Source: an uncultured Bacteroidales bacterium (GTDB lineage Bacteria > Bacteroidota > Bacteroidia > Bacteroidales > UBA932). Taken from it: DNA of 64,000 nucleotides. Position 1 is the first letter of the stretch; each line of letters begins with the position of its first letter. Below, in pieces: positions 51,484 through 60,039 of the stretch. The stretch is from NCBI GenBank assembly GCA_934700615.1, contig CAKUXR010000012.1, forward strand, positions 1 to 64,000. Reading direction: 5' to 3'. A program made the position numbers and the translations under genes. The notes under the pieces were generated by a model. It saw only the letters and a list, made by a program, of their open reading frames with translations, was not told the origin of the DNA and made no database searches.

Positions 51484-52450
51484 TTTTACTTTGAAGATAA
51501 TGGGCACTGCTTCGGCAATGCCCGTTAACGATAGATTTCAGAGCGCTCACGTACTTGAAGTACATGGGCGCTTGTTTTTGATAGACTGCGGTGAAGCCGT
51601 CCAGAGGCAGATGATAAAGAGCAGGGTGTCTCTTTCCAAACTTGACACTATCTTCATCTCCCATATCCACGGCGACCATGTGTTCGGTCTCTTCCCGCTT
51701 CTTTCTACATTGGGATTGTCTTCGAGAACCGCACCTGTCGTCATTTACGGTCCGTCGAATCTTGGTCCTCTTCTGAAATTCTTCCTTTCCTATTATGGCA
51801 AGGGCATCGGCATTGACATTGACTTCCATCCCGTTTCAGTCAAGGAACCGCAGGTGATTTATTCCACCAAATCCCTTGAAGTTCTGGCATTTCCTCTGAA
51901 CCATAAGATCGAGACTTACGGTTATATGTTCAGGGAGAAGACACCTCAGCTGAATATCCGCAAGGAAGCGTTGGAAAAGTACGGTTTTACCAAGACCGAG
52001 ATAGGGACATTGAAAAGAGGTGAGGATGTACTGCGTCCGGCCGGCATTGACGAGGGCGTGACCTTCCTCAATGGCTTCGTGAAAAGGTCCGGTACAGATG
52101 AGCCTCTGCTGATACGCAACGAGGAGGCGACCTATCTTCCTTATCAGCCGAGAAGTTATGCATATTGCAGCGATACGGCTCCGTTTCCTGAACTCCACGA
52201 GTGGGTGAAGGGCATGGACCTGCTTTATCATGAAGCCACTTATCTTCAGAAATATGCTGACCAGGCAAAGCTCAGGTATCATTCCACAACTGTCCAGGCT
52301 GCCCGGTGCGCACTGGATTCCGGGGCAAGGAAACTTGTGATTGCCCACTATTCGTCCAGGTGCAGGGATGCGGCATTGTATCAGAAGGAGTGCAGGGAGG
52401 TTTTCCCGAATTCTTTTGCCGCAAATGACGGAGACGTCTTCGAAGTATAG
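51476..52450 (+). CDS. rnz: ribonuclease Z
   Basis: This 324-residue metallo-beta-lactamase-fold endonuclease trims tRNA 3' ends. The key motif is ISHIHGDHVFGLFPLL (HxHxDH), followed by later ligands in FPLNHKIETYGY, YCSDTAP and LLYHEATY, and the closing VIAHYSSR. The family N-terminus is of the form M-x-F-x-L-x-I-x-G-x-x-S-A. That is found starting from GTG 51476 (GTGAATAATTTTACTTTG, giving MNNFTLKIMGTASA), which overlaps the last 8 nt of rpsA. The next ATG, 51500, would remove the first beta strand, so the GTG start is preferred. Confidence 0.9.
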   Translation: MNNFTLKIMGTASAMPVNDRFQSAHVLEVHGRLFLIDCGEAVQRQMIKSRVSLSKLDTIFISHIHGDHVFGLFPLLSTLGLSSRTAPVVIYGPSNLGPLLKFFLSYYGKGIGIDIDFHPVSVKEPQVIYSTKSLEVLAFPLNHKIETYGYMFREKTPQLNIRKEALEKYGFTKTEIGTLKRGEDVLRPAGIDEGVTFLNGFVKRSGTDEPLLIRNEEATYLPYQPRSYAYCSDTAPFPELHEWVKGMDLLYHEATYLQKYADQAKLRYHSTTVQAARCALDSGARKLVIAHYSSRCRDAALYQKECREVFPNSFAANDGDVFEV

Positions 52451-52503
52451 TTGACCCTGGACTCTTTCGGGGTATCCTGACATTGATATTCTCCATTTTT
52501 TGC

Positions 52504-52511
52504 TAACTTTA
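52504..52511 (+). promoter_or_regulatory. promoter of the glucosaminidase-mltG pair (-7 box)
   Basis: TAACTTTA at 52504-52511 is the same variant -7 box as before 29509 and 60040. ATTG about 19-20 nt upstream may be the -33 box. Because transcription should begin a few bases downstream, ATG 52513 is unlikely to be used, supporting ATG 52528 or 52540. Confidence 0.55.
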
Positions 52512-52539
52512 CATGGTTGTCCCAATCATGGCATTGAAG

Positions 52540-53664
52540 ATGAAAATAAGAAACAAAGTCTTGTTATTGATGGCAGCGGTCACATTGCTGATTGCCGCCG
52601 GTGTTCCTGACAATACTCCCCAGGCCGCATATATACGCAAGTATGCGGAAGTCGCTGTCCGTGAGATGTACAGGTCAGGTGTTCCTGCAAGTATAACCCT
52701 GGCTCAGGGACTTCTGGAATCCGGTGCCGGAAAATCATCATTGGCCACGGAGGGCAACAACCATTTCGGAATCAAGTGTCATGACTGGTCCGGCAAGAAG
52801 ATGTACCATGACGATGACAGGCGCGGAGAATGTTTCCGTGTCTATGGCTCGGCCGATGAGAGTTTTCGTGACCACTCCGATTTCCTTCGTTATAGAGACA
52901 GGTATAAGTCGTTGTTCGACAATGATATAACAGACTACAAGGCGTGGGCCCATGGTTTGAAGAAGGCAGGCTATGCCACCGACCCGTCCTACCCGTCCAA
53001 ACTGATAAAAGTCATCGAGGATTATCATCTGTACGATTACGACAAGATGAAACCGGCCGATTTCCACAGCGGCAAGGCTTCTGTCAATGCCAATGTGAAT
53101 GATACCAAGGTCAATGCCGGCAAGTCCGGAGAAATCTATATGCCTGCGGCGCTGACAAAGAAGCAGAAACGGGAGGAAAGACGTGCCGAAAAGTCCACCA
53201 AGAAGGTCAATGTCAATGAGGAGTCGAGTGAATCAGTGATTCCGGCATCTCCACATGCATTGGAAGAACCGAAGAAATACAAGAGCAAGGGCAAGTCTGA
53301 GGTGTTTTCATTTGCATTGACACGACAGGTATATTCCATGAACGGAGTCCCGTTCGTCTATTCGGAGGAGGGCGAAAGCTACGGCTCGATAGCTGACAAG
53401 TTCAATCTTTTCCCTCGTGAGATATTGAAATTCAATGATGCTGCAAGAAATGAGGCTCTTGCTCCGGGAACGATAGTCTATATCCAGCAGAAGAAAGGAC
53501 AGGCACCTAAGGGCCTTGACAAATATATTTCAGACAATGGGGGAGAGTCTCTCCATGATTTGTCACAGAGGTTCGGAATCAGACTGGCTGACCTTTGCAA
53601 ATTGAATTCATGCGCAGCAAGTTATATGACTGTGCCTGGAGATGAAATCAAACTTAGAAAATGA
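52540..53664 (+). CDS. glucosaminidase (GH73) with LysM-like domains, exported
   Basis: This 374-residue wall hydrolase has a signal/anchor (MKIRNKVLLLMAAVTLLIAAG). Its FlgJ/GH73-type N-acetylglucosaminidase domain is seen in GVPASITLAQGLLESGAGKSSLATEGNNHFGIKC, where Glu of LLESG is the catalytic acid, and KAWAHGLKKAGYATDPSYPSKL. A Lys/Asn-rich linker follows, and the C-terminal part has two LysM-like segments (YGSIADKFNLFPREILKFNDA and SLHDLSQRFGIRLADLCKLN). It would cut peptidoglycan at the cell surface or periplasm. The linker carries four of the gene's five GTCAATG-type heptamers. The ATG of mltG overlaps its stop (ATGA). Confidence 0.88.
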   Translation: MKIRNKVLLLMAAVTLLIAAGVPDNTPQAAYIRKYAEVAVREMYRSGVPASITLAQGLLESGAGKSSLATEGNNHFGIKCHDWSGKKMYHDDDRRGECFRVYGSADESFRDHSDFLRYRDRYKSLFDNDITDYKAWAHGLKKAGYATDPSYPSKLIKVIEDYHLYDYDKMKPADFHSGKASVNANVNDTKVNAGKSGEIYMPAALTKKQKREERRAEKSTKKVNVNEESSESVIPASPHALEEPKKYKSKGKSEVFSFALTRQVYSMNGVPFVYSEEGESYGSIADKFNLFPREILKFNDAARNEALAPGTIVYIQQKKGQAPKGLDKYISDNGGESLHDLSQRFGIRLADLCKLNSCAASYMTVPGDEIKLRK

Positions 53665-54728
53665 AACGAAACAAGAAACTGATTGCCGTAGCGGCATCTG
53701 CGGTAGCAATAGCTTGTGTTGCAGTGGCTTCCGCATTCTCGTGGAGAGAGTACTATGACAGGAAACTCCCTAATTTCGGAAAGAATGCGGAGATATATGT
53801 CTATCCGAACATGAACTCTTTCGACGTCCTCGAAGAACTCCGTGAGAAATGCGAAGTCAAGAAATTCCGCAGTTTGGAACGTGTGTTCAGAAAGAACGGA
53901 CTGCTTGACCCTGGGCATCCTGTGGGCTGCAGACCTGGACATTATTCTGTCAGTTCTTCAAATTCCAGCATGTATGTGGCGCGTATGCTCAAGGGCGGGT
54001 GGCAGACTCCTGTGAACCTTGTCCTTTCAGGATCAATGCGTCTGAAGCGTGTCATCGCCAAGAAAATCAGCAACCAGATGATGATGGATACGCTCACCGT
54101 GCTGAACGCGTTGCGCGACTCCGCTTTGCTTTCAAGATATGGCTTCGCGCCGGACAATGTGTTTGCCCTTTTCATGCCGGATACATATCAGGTTTATTGG
54201 ACTGATTCCATGGAGGTTGTGCTTGACAAGCAGAAGGCTGCCTATGATGCATTCTGGACCGATGCGAACAAGGAAAAGGCCAAGGTTCAGGGACTTACCG
54301 AGATGGAAGTGTCCGTGCTTGCAAGCATTGTACGCGGCGAATCGAACCATGTACCGGAGTACCCTATGATTGCCGGAGTGTATCTCAACCGGCTTCACCG
54401 TGGAATGAAACTCCAGGCGGATCCGACAATCGCTTTCTGCTATGACTATACCCTGAACAGAATCCTGAAGAAGCATCTCAAGGTAGAGTCTCCATACAAT
54501 ACCTATATGAATTACGGACTGCCGCCGGCTCCGATATGTGTGCCGGGAAAGGATGCCATGAACGCAGTCCTCAATCCTCAGGGAGGAAACGACCTGTTCT
54601 TCTGCGCAAGTCCTGATTTCAATGGAACCCATTTGTTTGCAGCCACTTACTCTGAACATTTGAGGAATGCCAGGGCTTTCCAGCGTGCGCTGACTGCCAA
54701 ACTCAAGGCAAATGCAGAAAAAAAGTAG
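53661..54728 (+). CDS. mltG: endolytic murein transglycosylase MltG
   Basis: This 355-residue inner-membrane-anchored enzyme has a single N-terminal helix (KLIAVAASAVAIACVAVASAF) and a YceG domain. The catalytic segment LASIVRGESNHVPEYPMIAGVYLNRLHRGMKLQADPTIAF contains the conserved Glu. The PAPICVPGKDAMNAVLNPQ and LFFCASPDFNGTHLFAATYSEH regions are also family signatures. MltG is thought to end growing glycan strands. Its coupling to a glucosaminidase gene fits a wall-processing pair. Confidence 0.94.
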   Translation: MKRNKKLIAVAASAVAIACVAVASAFSWREYYDRKLPNFGKNAEIYVYPNMNSFDVLEELREKCEVKKFRSLERVFRKNGLLDPGHPVGCRPGHYSVSSSNSSMYVARMLKGGWQTPVNLVLSGSMRLKRVIAKKISNQMMMDTLTVLNALRDSALLSRYGFAPDNVFALFMPDTYQVYWTDSMEVVLDKQKAAYDAFWTDANKEKAKVQGLTEMEVSVLASIVRGESNHVPEYPMIAGVYLNRLHRGMKLQADPTIAFCYDYTLNRILKKHLKVESPYNTYMNYGLPPAPICVPGKDAMNAVLNPQGGNDLFFCASPDFNGTHLFAATYSEHLRNARAFQRALTAKLKANAEKK

Positions 54729-54750
54729 TGCACTACTGGCGCACTACTTT
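54722..54750. terminator. hairpin shared by convergent mltG and relA/spoT-type genes
   Basis: AAAGTAGTGC at 54722-54731 pairs with GCACTACTTT at 54741-54750 around a 9-nt loop. It overlaps the mltG stop (54726-54728), and the stop of the minus gene sits in the loop (54733-54735). On the minus strand the stem runs into about seven T, so it is a proper terminator there; on the plus strand the T-tract is short. Confidence 0.8.
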
Positions 54751-56976
54751 CAGAACATTCTTCAGAGTCTTTATCTGGAAGATTATCTTGTCAAGTTCCA
54801 TGTTTGAAGGGACTGAGACTTTCATTGAAATATCATAAGTTCCGTTGCGCTGGTTTTCATTGACATTGAACTGGCGCAATGTTGCTCTATAGGTATTGAT
54901 GGTGTCCATTATCTGATTGATGATGAACGGCTCTATGGCGGCGATGACCCTGAGCGTGGCCTGGAATGTCCCGCTTGTCGGGGTGTCAGCCCAGCGGACC
55001 TTCTGGATTCGGTAAGGATACATTTCTATCAGCCTTGCAGCATTAGGACATGACATACGGTGTATCTTGATGCCGTCCGTCCTGGTGACGAATCCGAATA
55101 CGTCGTCACCGAATACCGGATTGCAGCACTTGGACATCTTGTAGTCCAGTCCTTTCAAGTCCTTGGCGTTCAATACGAGAATATCGTCGGATGAATGCCC
55201 TGAAATCCATCTTGACCGGGAAGCCTCGGCGGCTGCAATGTCAGCTGTCTTGGCCGCTTCGATTGCCTTCGCCTGCATCTCATCATGCTCCAGGATGAAG
55301 GTCTTGATGGTGTCAATGTCAACGGTACCGTCTCCGATTGCCGCAAACAATGAATTGACAGTCGGATACTTGTGCTTCTTCATGAACTCGGCCATCTGGT
55401 CGTCAGGGAATTCCAGTTTCCAGTTCTTGAGTCTTCTGGACAGAAGCTCCTTGCCCTCGGCCGCGATCTTGAACTCCGATTCGCTCAATGCCTGTCGGAT
55501 CTTGTTCTTGGCTTTGGCGGAAACCACATAATTCACCCAGTCCGGTGACGGCTTCTGGTTCTTTCCGCTCATGATTTCCACGATGTCTCCGGTCTTCAGC
55601 TTTTCCTTGATGGAGACAGCCTTGCCATTCACCTTTCCTCCTATGCACTTGAGTCCCAGGTTGGAGTGGATATTGAACGCGAAATCCAGCATTGACGAAC
55701 CCGTAGGCAGAATCCTCAGTTCTCCTGAAGGCGTGAATACGAAAATTTCCTTCGATGGCGGCTGCGGGAGGTCTTCCGGTGAGGTGTTCTGCGGATGTTC
55801 GAGGTTATAGCGCACCGAAGTCAGCCATTTGTCCATGGTGACTTCATGCTTGATGCCTTTGTATGACCAGTGTGCGGCATGGCCGTTCTCTGCGATGTCA
55901 TCCATCCTCTTGGTCCTTATCTGCACCTCGATATAGGCGTTTTCCTTGTTCTTCACCGTAATGTGCAGGGACTCGTATCCGTTAGGCTTCGGATTGGAAA
56001 GCCAGTCTCTGAGCCTCTTCGGATCCGCTTCATACTCTTTGGTCACGAGCGAATAAACCTGCCAGCAGAGGTCCACCTCGTTCTTGTGGTCAGTGTCGCA
56101 GTCAATGATGAAACGGATGGCGAAAACATCATATACGCCCTCGAATGGCACTTTCTGTTTCTGCATCTTCTTGTAGATGGAATATGCAGTCTTTGTGCGG
56201 ATTTTGAGTTTGTACTTGATTCCGATATCGGACAGTTCCTTGGCCAGCGGCCGGATGAACTCCTCTGTAAGCTTGATTCTGTCCTTCTCGGTAGCCTTCA
56301 ACTTATTGGTGATGAGCCTGTACTCCACCGGGTCGGCAAATCGGAAATAAATGTCCTCCAGCTCGCTCTTGATATTGTAAAGCCCGAGCTGGTGTGCCAG
56401 AGGTATGTACAGCATCAATGTCTCCAGAATTTTGCGCTCTCTGGAGAGTTTCGGGAACATTTCCAGATTTCTCATCACCTCCAGGCGGTCTGCAATCTTC
56501 AGGACTGTGACCCGGGGGTCTGTAGAATACTGGACTATGAGTTTCTTGTAGTTCTCCGCCTCAAGTTTTGTATCTTTCGGCTTGATGGTGGCAATCTTGT
56601 CGAGCCCGTCCACCATCTTGTATATCTCGGATGAGAAGTCTGCCGATTTTATGTCATAGTCAGGATGCTTGCGCAGTGTTTCGTGGAGAAAAACGGCGCA
56701 GACGCATTCTACCGGCAATCCGATTTCATCAGAAACGATGAGGGCCACGTTCAGGGGATGCTCCACGAAAGGGTGCCCGTTATCCCTGAAATCGCCCGAC
56801 AGAGCATCGGATGCTATCTGCCAGGCTTTCATTATCATTGACTTTCCTTCATCGCTGTAGTGGGGGAAACGGTCATCGACCATGTCTTTGGTAACAGCAG
56901 GAACCTTTATTTCGTTTTCCGCGTTTGTGACCTTTTTGTCCGACAACGCAAGATTTTTATTTGTCTCTTTCTCCAT
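54733..56976 (-). CDS. RelA/SpoT-family ppGpp synthetase with degenerate hydrolase domain
   Basis: This 747-residue RSH protein has HD, synthetase, TGS, helical and ACT domains in the standard order. The synthetase is intact: YDVFAIRFIID, RLRDWLSNPKPNGYESLH and IEVQIRTKRMDDIAENGHAAHW keep the catalytic Asp and Glu. The HD hydrolase is not. Where family enzymes read HDVVED this reads HETLRK (residues 98-103), and KLADRLHNM is replaced by KIADRLEVM, losing the Asn. His68 and Asp163 remain. By comparison with the well-studied streptococcal Rel enzyme, loss of HD, ED and Asn should abolish ppGpp hydrolysis, so this is predicted to be synthesis-only. A second, hydrolysing RSH would then be expected elsewhere. 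Confidence 0.92.
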   Translation of the reverse strand: MEKETNKNLALSDKKVTNAENEIKVPAVTKDMVDDRFPHYSDEGKSMIMKAWQIASDALSGDFRDNGHPFVEHPLNVALIVSDEIGLPVECVCAVFLHETLRKHPDYDIKSADFSSEIYKMVDGLDKIATIKPKDTKLEAENYKKLIVQYSTDPRVTVLKIADRLEVMRNLEMFPKLSRERKILETLMLYIPLAHQLGLYNIKSELEDIYFRFADPVEYRLITNKLKATEKDRIKLTEEFIRPLAKELSDIGIKYKLKIRTKTAYSIYKKMQKQKVPFEGVYDVFAIRFIIDCDTDHKNEVDLCWQVYSLVTKEYEADPKRLRDWLSNPKPNGYESLHITVKNKENAYIEVQIRTKRMDDIAENGHAAHWSYKGIKHEVTMDKWLTSVRYNLEHPQNTSPEDLPQPPSKEIFVFTPSGELRILPTGSSMLDFAFNIHSNLGLKCIGGKVNGKAVSIKEKLKTGDIVEIMSGKNQKPSPDWVNYVVSAKAKNKIRQALSESEFKIAAEGKELLSRRLKNWKLEFPDDQMAEFMKKHKYPTVNSLFAAIGDGTVDIDTIKTFILEHDEMQAKAIEAAKTADIAAAEASRSRWISGHSSDDILVLNAKDLKGLDYKMSKCCNPVFGDDVFGFVTRTDGIKIHRMSCPNAARLIEMYPYRIQKVRWADTPTSGTFQATLRVIAAIEPFIINQIMDTINTYRATLRQFNVNENQRNGTYDISMKVSVPSNMELDKIIFQIKTLKNVLKVVRQ

Positions 56977-57062
56977 GTCTTCTGTCTGTTATGAAGCCTC
57001 CGGGTGCGGGGTTTCACCATGATTTGGTTTCAATGATGCACGACGGCTTCCAAGTCCGTTTC

Positions 57063-57070
57063 CAAATATA
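57063..57070 (-). promoter_or_regulatory. relA/spoT-type gene promoter (-7 box)
   Basis: Minus strand 57070-57063 reads TATATTTG, matching TAnnTTTG, about 87 bp upstream of ATG 56976. No matching -33 box is clear. It is divergent from the promoter at 57166. Confidence 0.55.
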
Positions 57071-57165
57071 ATAAAATTAACGGATAGTTGTACCCTTTTT
57101 TCACCTTGAACTTCAATGCTGTCCGTTTTCCGTCCGAATATATCTGACATTTGCGGAATAATGAC

Positions 57166-57173
57166 TAAATTTG
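57166..57173 (+). promoter_or_regulatory. promoter of the fusion gene at 57197 (-7 box)
   Basis: TAAATTTG at 57166-57173 is a full -7 match. It lies inside an in-frame extension starting at 57116, so the protein must start downstream, supporting ATG 57197. Confidence 0.6.
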
Positions 57174-57196
57174 TTGTTCGGCAAAAACATTTTTTC

Positions 57197-59008
57197 ATGC
57201 AGGCTATAATACTGGCAGCCGGGATGGGCAAACGTCTCGGTGAGCTGACAAAGAACAATACCAAATGCATGCTTGAGGTCAACGGCGTCAGGCTTATCGA
57301 CAGATATATCTCAATTCTATCCGGTTACGGACTTGAAAAACTTATCATTGTGACAGGATATCAGGGCCAGAACCTGAAGGACTATATCGGACACCGGTAT
57401 GACGATGTCCTTAAGATTGAATATATTGACAATCCCATATACGACAAGACAAACAATATATATTCACTGGCATTGGCGAAGGACGAACTCTGCAAGGATG
57501 ACACTATCCTCATGGAGTCGGACTTGATTTTCGACAAGAAGATTCTGGATATGCTCGTGTCCAGCCCCGAACCTGACCTTGCACTTGTGGACAAATATGA
57601 GAACTGGATGGACGGCACGATGGTCCGCATTGACGAGGACCGCAATATCGTGAATTTCATCCCGAAGCAGGCATTCAGATATGAGGATGTCGATGTCTAT
57701 TACAAGACCGTGAACATCTACAAGATGAGCAAGGAGTTCTGCCGTGACAAATATGTGCCTTTCCTGGAGGCATACAGCAAAGTCATGGGCAACAACGAGT
57801 ATTACGAGCAGGTGCTCCGCGTGCTGATTCTCCTGAACAACTCCAATATGAAGGCACTCCCTGTGGGGGATTCCAAATGGTATGAAATAGATGATGTCCA
57901 GGACCTTGACATCGCTTCTGCCCTTTTCTCGGACGGTTCCGTGAAGTATCAGGCATATCACAGGCGCTATGGCGGCTATTGGCGTTTCCCGCATCTGCTG
58001 GACTATTGCTATCTGGTGAATCCATATTTCCCGACCAAGAGAATGCACGATGAGTTGAAGTCCAATTTCGACGTGCTGCTGGAGAATTATCCGTCAGGCA
58101 TGTATGTGAATTCCCTTCTAGCCGGCAAGTATTTCGGCGTTAACCAGGATTATATTGTCGTGGGCAATGGCGCAGCGGAACTTATAAAGATAATGATGGA
58201 GGAGCATTCCGGTGAAAAGACTGGCGTGATTTTCCCTACATTCGATGAATATCCGAACAGGCTTGAATACTCCAGCATTGTTCCATATGTCTGTGAGACA
58301 GATGATTACAGTTACACTGCCGATGACCTGATGGCGTTTTTCGCCGACAAGGGCGTGTCAATGCTGCTGCTCGTGAATCCTGACAATCCTTCGGGGCACT
58401 ATATGCCGAAGCAGGATGTGCTGAGGCTGATAGAATGGTGCAAGTCAATGAAAATCAAGTTGCTGCTGGACGAGAGCTTTGTAGATTTCGTGGATTCCGA
58501 GGCTGACTGCAGCTTGTTGCACAATGAAGTCCTGGAGTCGTATGAGGGGCTTTATATAATGAAGAGCATCTCCAAGTCCTATGGCGTTCCAGGACTCAGG
58601 CTCGGTGTCCTTGCGTCTTCGGACAAGGGCCTGATATCCAGGATAAAGAAAGAGGTAAGTATCTGGAACATAAACTCTTTTGCGGAGTTCTACATGCAGA
58701 TATTCGGAAAATATGAAAGCGATTACCATGCAGCCTGCAAAAAGTTCATTGCCGAGAGGGCGTCTTTCTATGAGGATCTCAAGACCATCCCTTATCTTCG
58801 CGTAATCCCTTCACATGCGAATTATTTCCTTTGCGAGGTCGTTTCCCGATTCACATCGGCTGAACTGACGCAGCTCCTTGTGGAGAATGATGTTCTGGTC
58901 AGCGACTGCGGCAAGAAACGCAACATGGCCGGAAAACAGCTTGTGCGGCTGGCCGTGAGAGACCACGAGGACAATCAGAAACTCATAGGCATACTGCGCT
59001 CTTTATAA
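57197..59008 (+). CDS. nucleotidyltransferase-PLP aminotransferase fusion
   Basis: This 603-residue cytosolic protein joins two enzymes. Residues 1-235 are a sugar-nucleotidyltransferase-like domain of the LicC type (AIILAAGMGKRLGELTKNNTKCMLEVNG, then MESDLIFDKK with the metal Asp and GDSKWYEIDDVQDL). Residues about 250-603 are a fold-type-I PLP enzyme near HisC/CobD: LLLVNPDNPSGHY, LLLDESFVDFVD, and MKSISKSYGVPGLRLG with the PLP lysine. LicC-type enzymes activate phosphocholine or other phosphorylated alcohols with CTP; CobD-like enzymes decarboxylate phosphoserine or phosphothreonine. A fusion could make and activate an amino-alcohol phosphate, consistent with a LicD gene downstream. That pathway is inference. 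Start at ATG 57197 by domain and promoter. Confidence 0.82.
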   Translation: MQAIILAAGMGKRLGELTKNNTKCMLEVNGVRLIDRYISILSGYGLEKLIIVTGYQGQNLKDYIGHRYDDVLKIEYIDNPIYDKTNNIYSLALAKDELCKDDTILMESDLIFDKKILDMLVSSPEPDLALVDKYENWMDGTMVRIDEDRNIVNFIPKQAFRYEDVDVYYKTVNIYKMSKEFCRDKYVPFLEAYSKVMGNNEYYEQVLRVLILLNNSNMKALPVGDSKWYEIDDVQDLDIASALFSDGSVKYQAYHRRYGGYWRFPHLLDYCYLVNPYFPTKRMHDELKSNFDVLLENYPSGMYVNSLLAGKYFGVNQDYIVVGNGAAELIKIMMEEHSGEKTGVIFPTFDEYPNRLEYSSIVPYVCETDDYSYTADDLMAFFADKGVSMLLLVNPDNPSGHYMPKQDVLRLIEWCKSMKIKLLLDESFVDFVDSEADCSLLHNEVLESYEGLYIMKSISKSYGVPGLRLGVLASSDKGLISRIKKEVSIWNINSFAEFYMQIFGKYESDYHAACKKFIAERASFYEDLKTIPYLRVIPSHANYFLCEVVSRFTSAELTQLLVENDVLVSDCGKKRNMAGKQLVRLAVRDHEDNQKLIGILRSL

Positions 59009-59027
59009 TACTGAAATCTTTGACAGA

Positions 59028-59969
59028 ATGAAACTTGTTGACTTCGAACATATAAGCAGATTGGGCATAACTCCTGCGGAGTGTGTTTCATGGGCTGACC
59101 ATATCATCCGCCATAAATATGAATGTGAACTTCCGGCAAAAATAAGCATCCACCTTCCGGACAATGTCTTTGTGAATACGATGCCGTCTTATATTCCTGA
59201 CGAGAAGGTCTATGGCGTGAAGGTGGTTAACCGTTATCCCCACAGGGTGCCGTCGCTGGAAAGCTGCATAATGCTCTTTGATTCCGTGACCGGAGAGGAA
59301 CTTGCCCTTATGGATGGAACCTGGGTGACGGCAATGAGAACAGGCGCTGTGGCGGCATTGGCAATCAGACACTTGAGAAAGCAGAATGCCAAAGAGTATG
59401 CTTTTATGGGACTCGGAAACACGTGCAGGGCCACTCTGCTCTGTATGCAGGCAATGGAACCGGAGCGGGAAATCCATGTGAGACTTCTTGCCCATAAGGG
59501 TCAGGAAAATGATTTCATGGAGCGCTTCAGGGATTTCGGCAACATCTCTTTCACCATTGTCAATGATACCGGGTCCCTTGTCCGCGGTGCAGAGGTGATC
59601 CTCTCCTGCGTCACTGCTGCTGACGGGCTGGTCGCTCCCGATTCGTGCTATGATGAAGGAGTTCTGGTTGTCCCCGTCCATACCAGAGGTTTCCAGAACT
59701 GCGACTTGTTCTTCGACAAGGTGTTCGCAGATGATACCTCCCATGTCCGCGGATTCAAGTATTTCGACAAGTTCAGGTCTTTCGATGAATTTTCCAATGT
59801 CCTTCTTGGAAAAAATCCCGGAAGAGAATCCGACTCGGAACGCATTCTTTCATATAATATAGGAATTTCACTTCATGACATGTATTTCGCGTCCAGGATA
59901 TTCGGCAAGATAGGAAATGATGTTCCTGAATTTACATTGACACCGGGCCTTCCTAAATTCTGGGTGTAG
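59028..59969 (+). CDS. ornithine cyclodeaminase/mu-crystallin family enzyme
   Basis: This 313-residue cytosolic NAD(P)-dependent protein is of the OCD/mu-crystallin family. Features are VYGVKVVNRYPHRVPSLESCIMLFDSVTGEELALMDGTWVTAMRTGAVAALA and a Rossmann segment AKEYAFMGLGNTCRATLLCMQ. The usual GxGxQA reads GLGNTC here, so it departs from true ornithine cyclodeaminases. Relatives act as alanine dehydrogenase, ketimine reductase or in diaminopropionate synthesis. Its place 19 bp after the PLP fusion suggests that it reduces or rearranges an imine or amino acid in the same pathway. Exact reaction unknown. Confidence 0.8.
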   Translation: MKLVDFEHISRLGITPAECVSWADHIIRHKYECELPAKISIHLPDNVFVNTMPSYIPDEKVYGVKVVNRYPHRVPSLESCIMLFDSVTGEELALMDGTWVTAMRTGAVAALAIRHLRKQNAKEYAFMGLGNTCRATLLCMQAMEPEREIHVRLLAHKGQENDFMERFRDFGNISFTIVNDTGSLVRGAEVILSCVTAADGLVAPDSCYDEGVLVVPVHTRGFQNCDLFFDKVFADDTSHVRGFKYFDKFRSFDEFSNVLLGKNPGRESDSERILSYNIGISLHDMYFASRIFGKIGNDVPEFTLTPGLPKFWV

Positions 59970-59973
59970 ATTT

Positions 59974-60004
59974 TTTGAAAATAGCCAACTCTTTCATAAC
60001 TTTA
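59974..60004 (+). promoter_or_regulatory. promoter before the licD-type gene
   Basis: The -33 box TTTG (59974-59977) and -7 box TAACTTTA (59997-60004) are 19 nt apart, the canonical spacing. So licD and the glycosyltransferase can be expressed apart from the two upstream genes. Confidence 0.7.
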
Positions 60005-60039
60005 GACATTTTTCGGAGAAACAGATTTATATAACAGAT

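Noticed and set aside
57116..57196. Longer fusion protein starting at 57116
   Set aside because: The -7 box at 57166-57173 lies within it and the nucleotidyltransferase fold begins exactly at ATG 57197.
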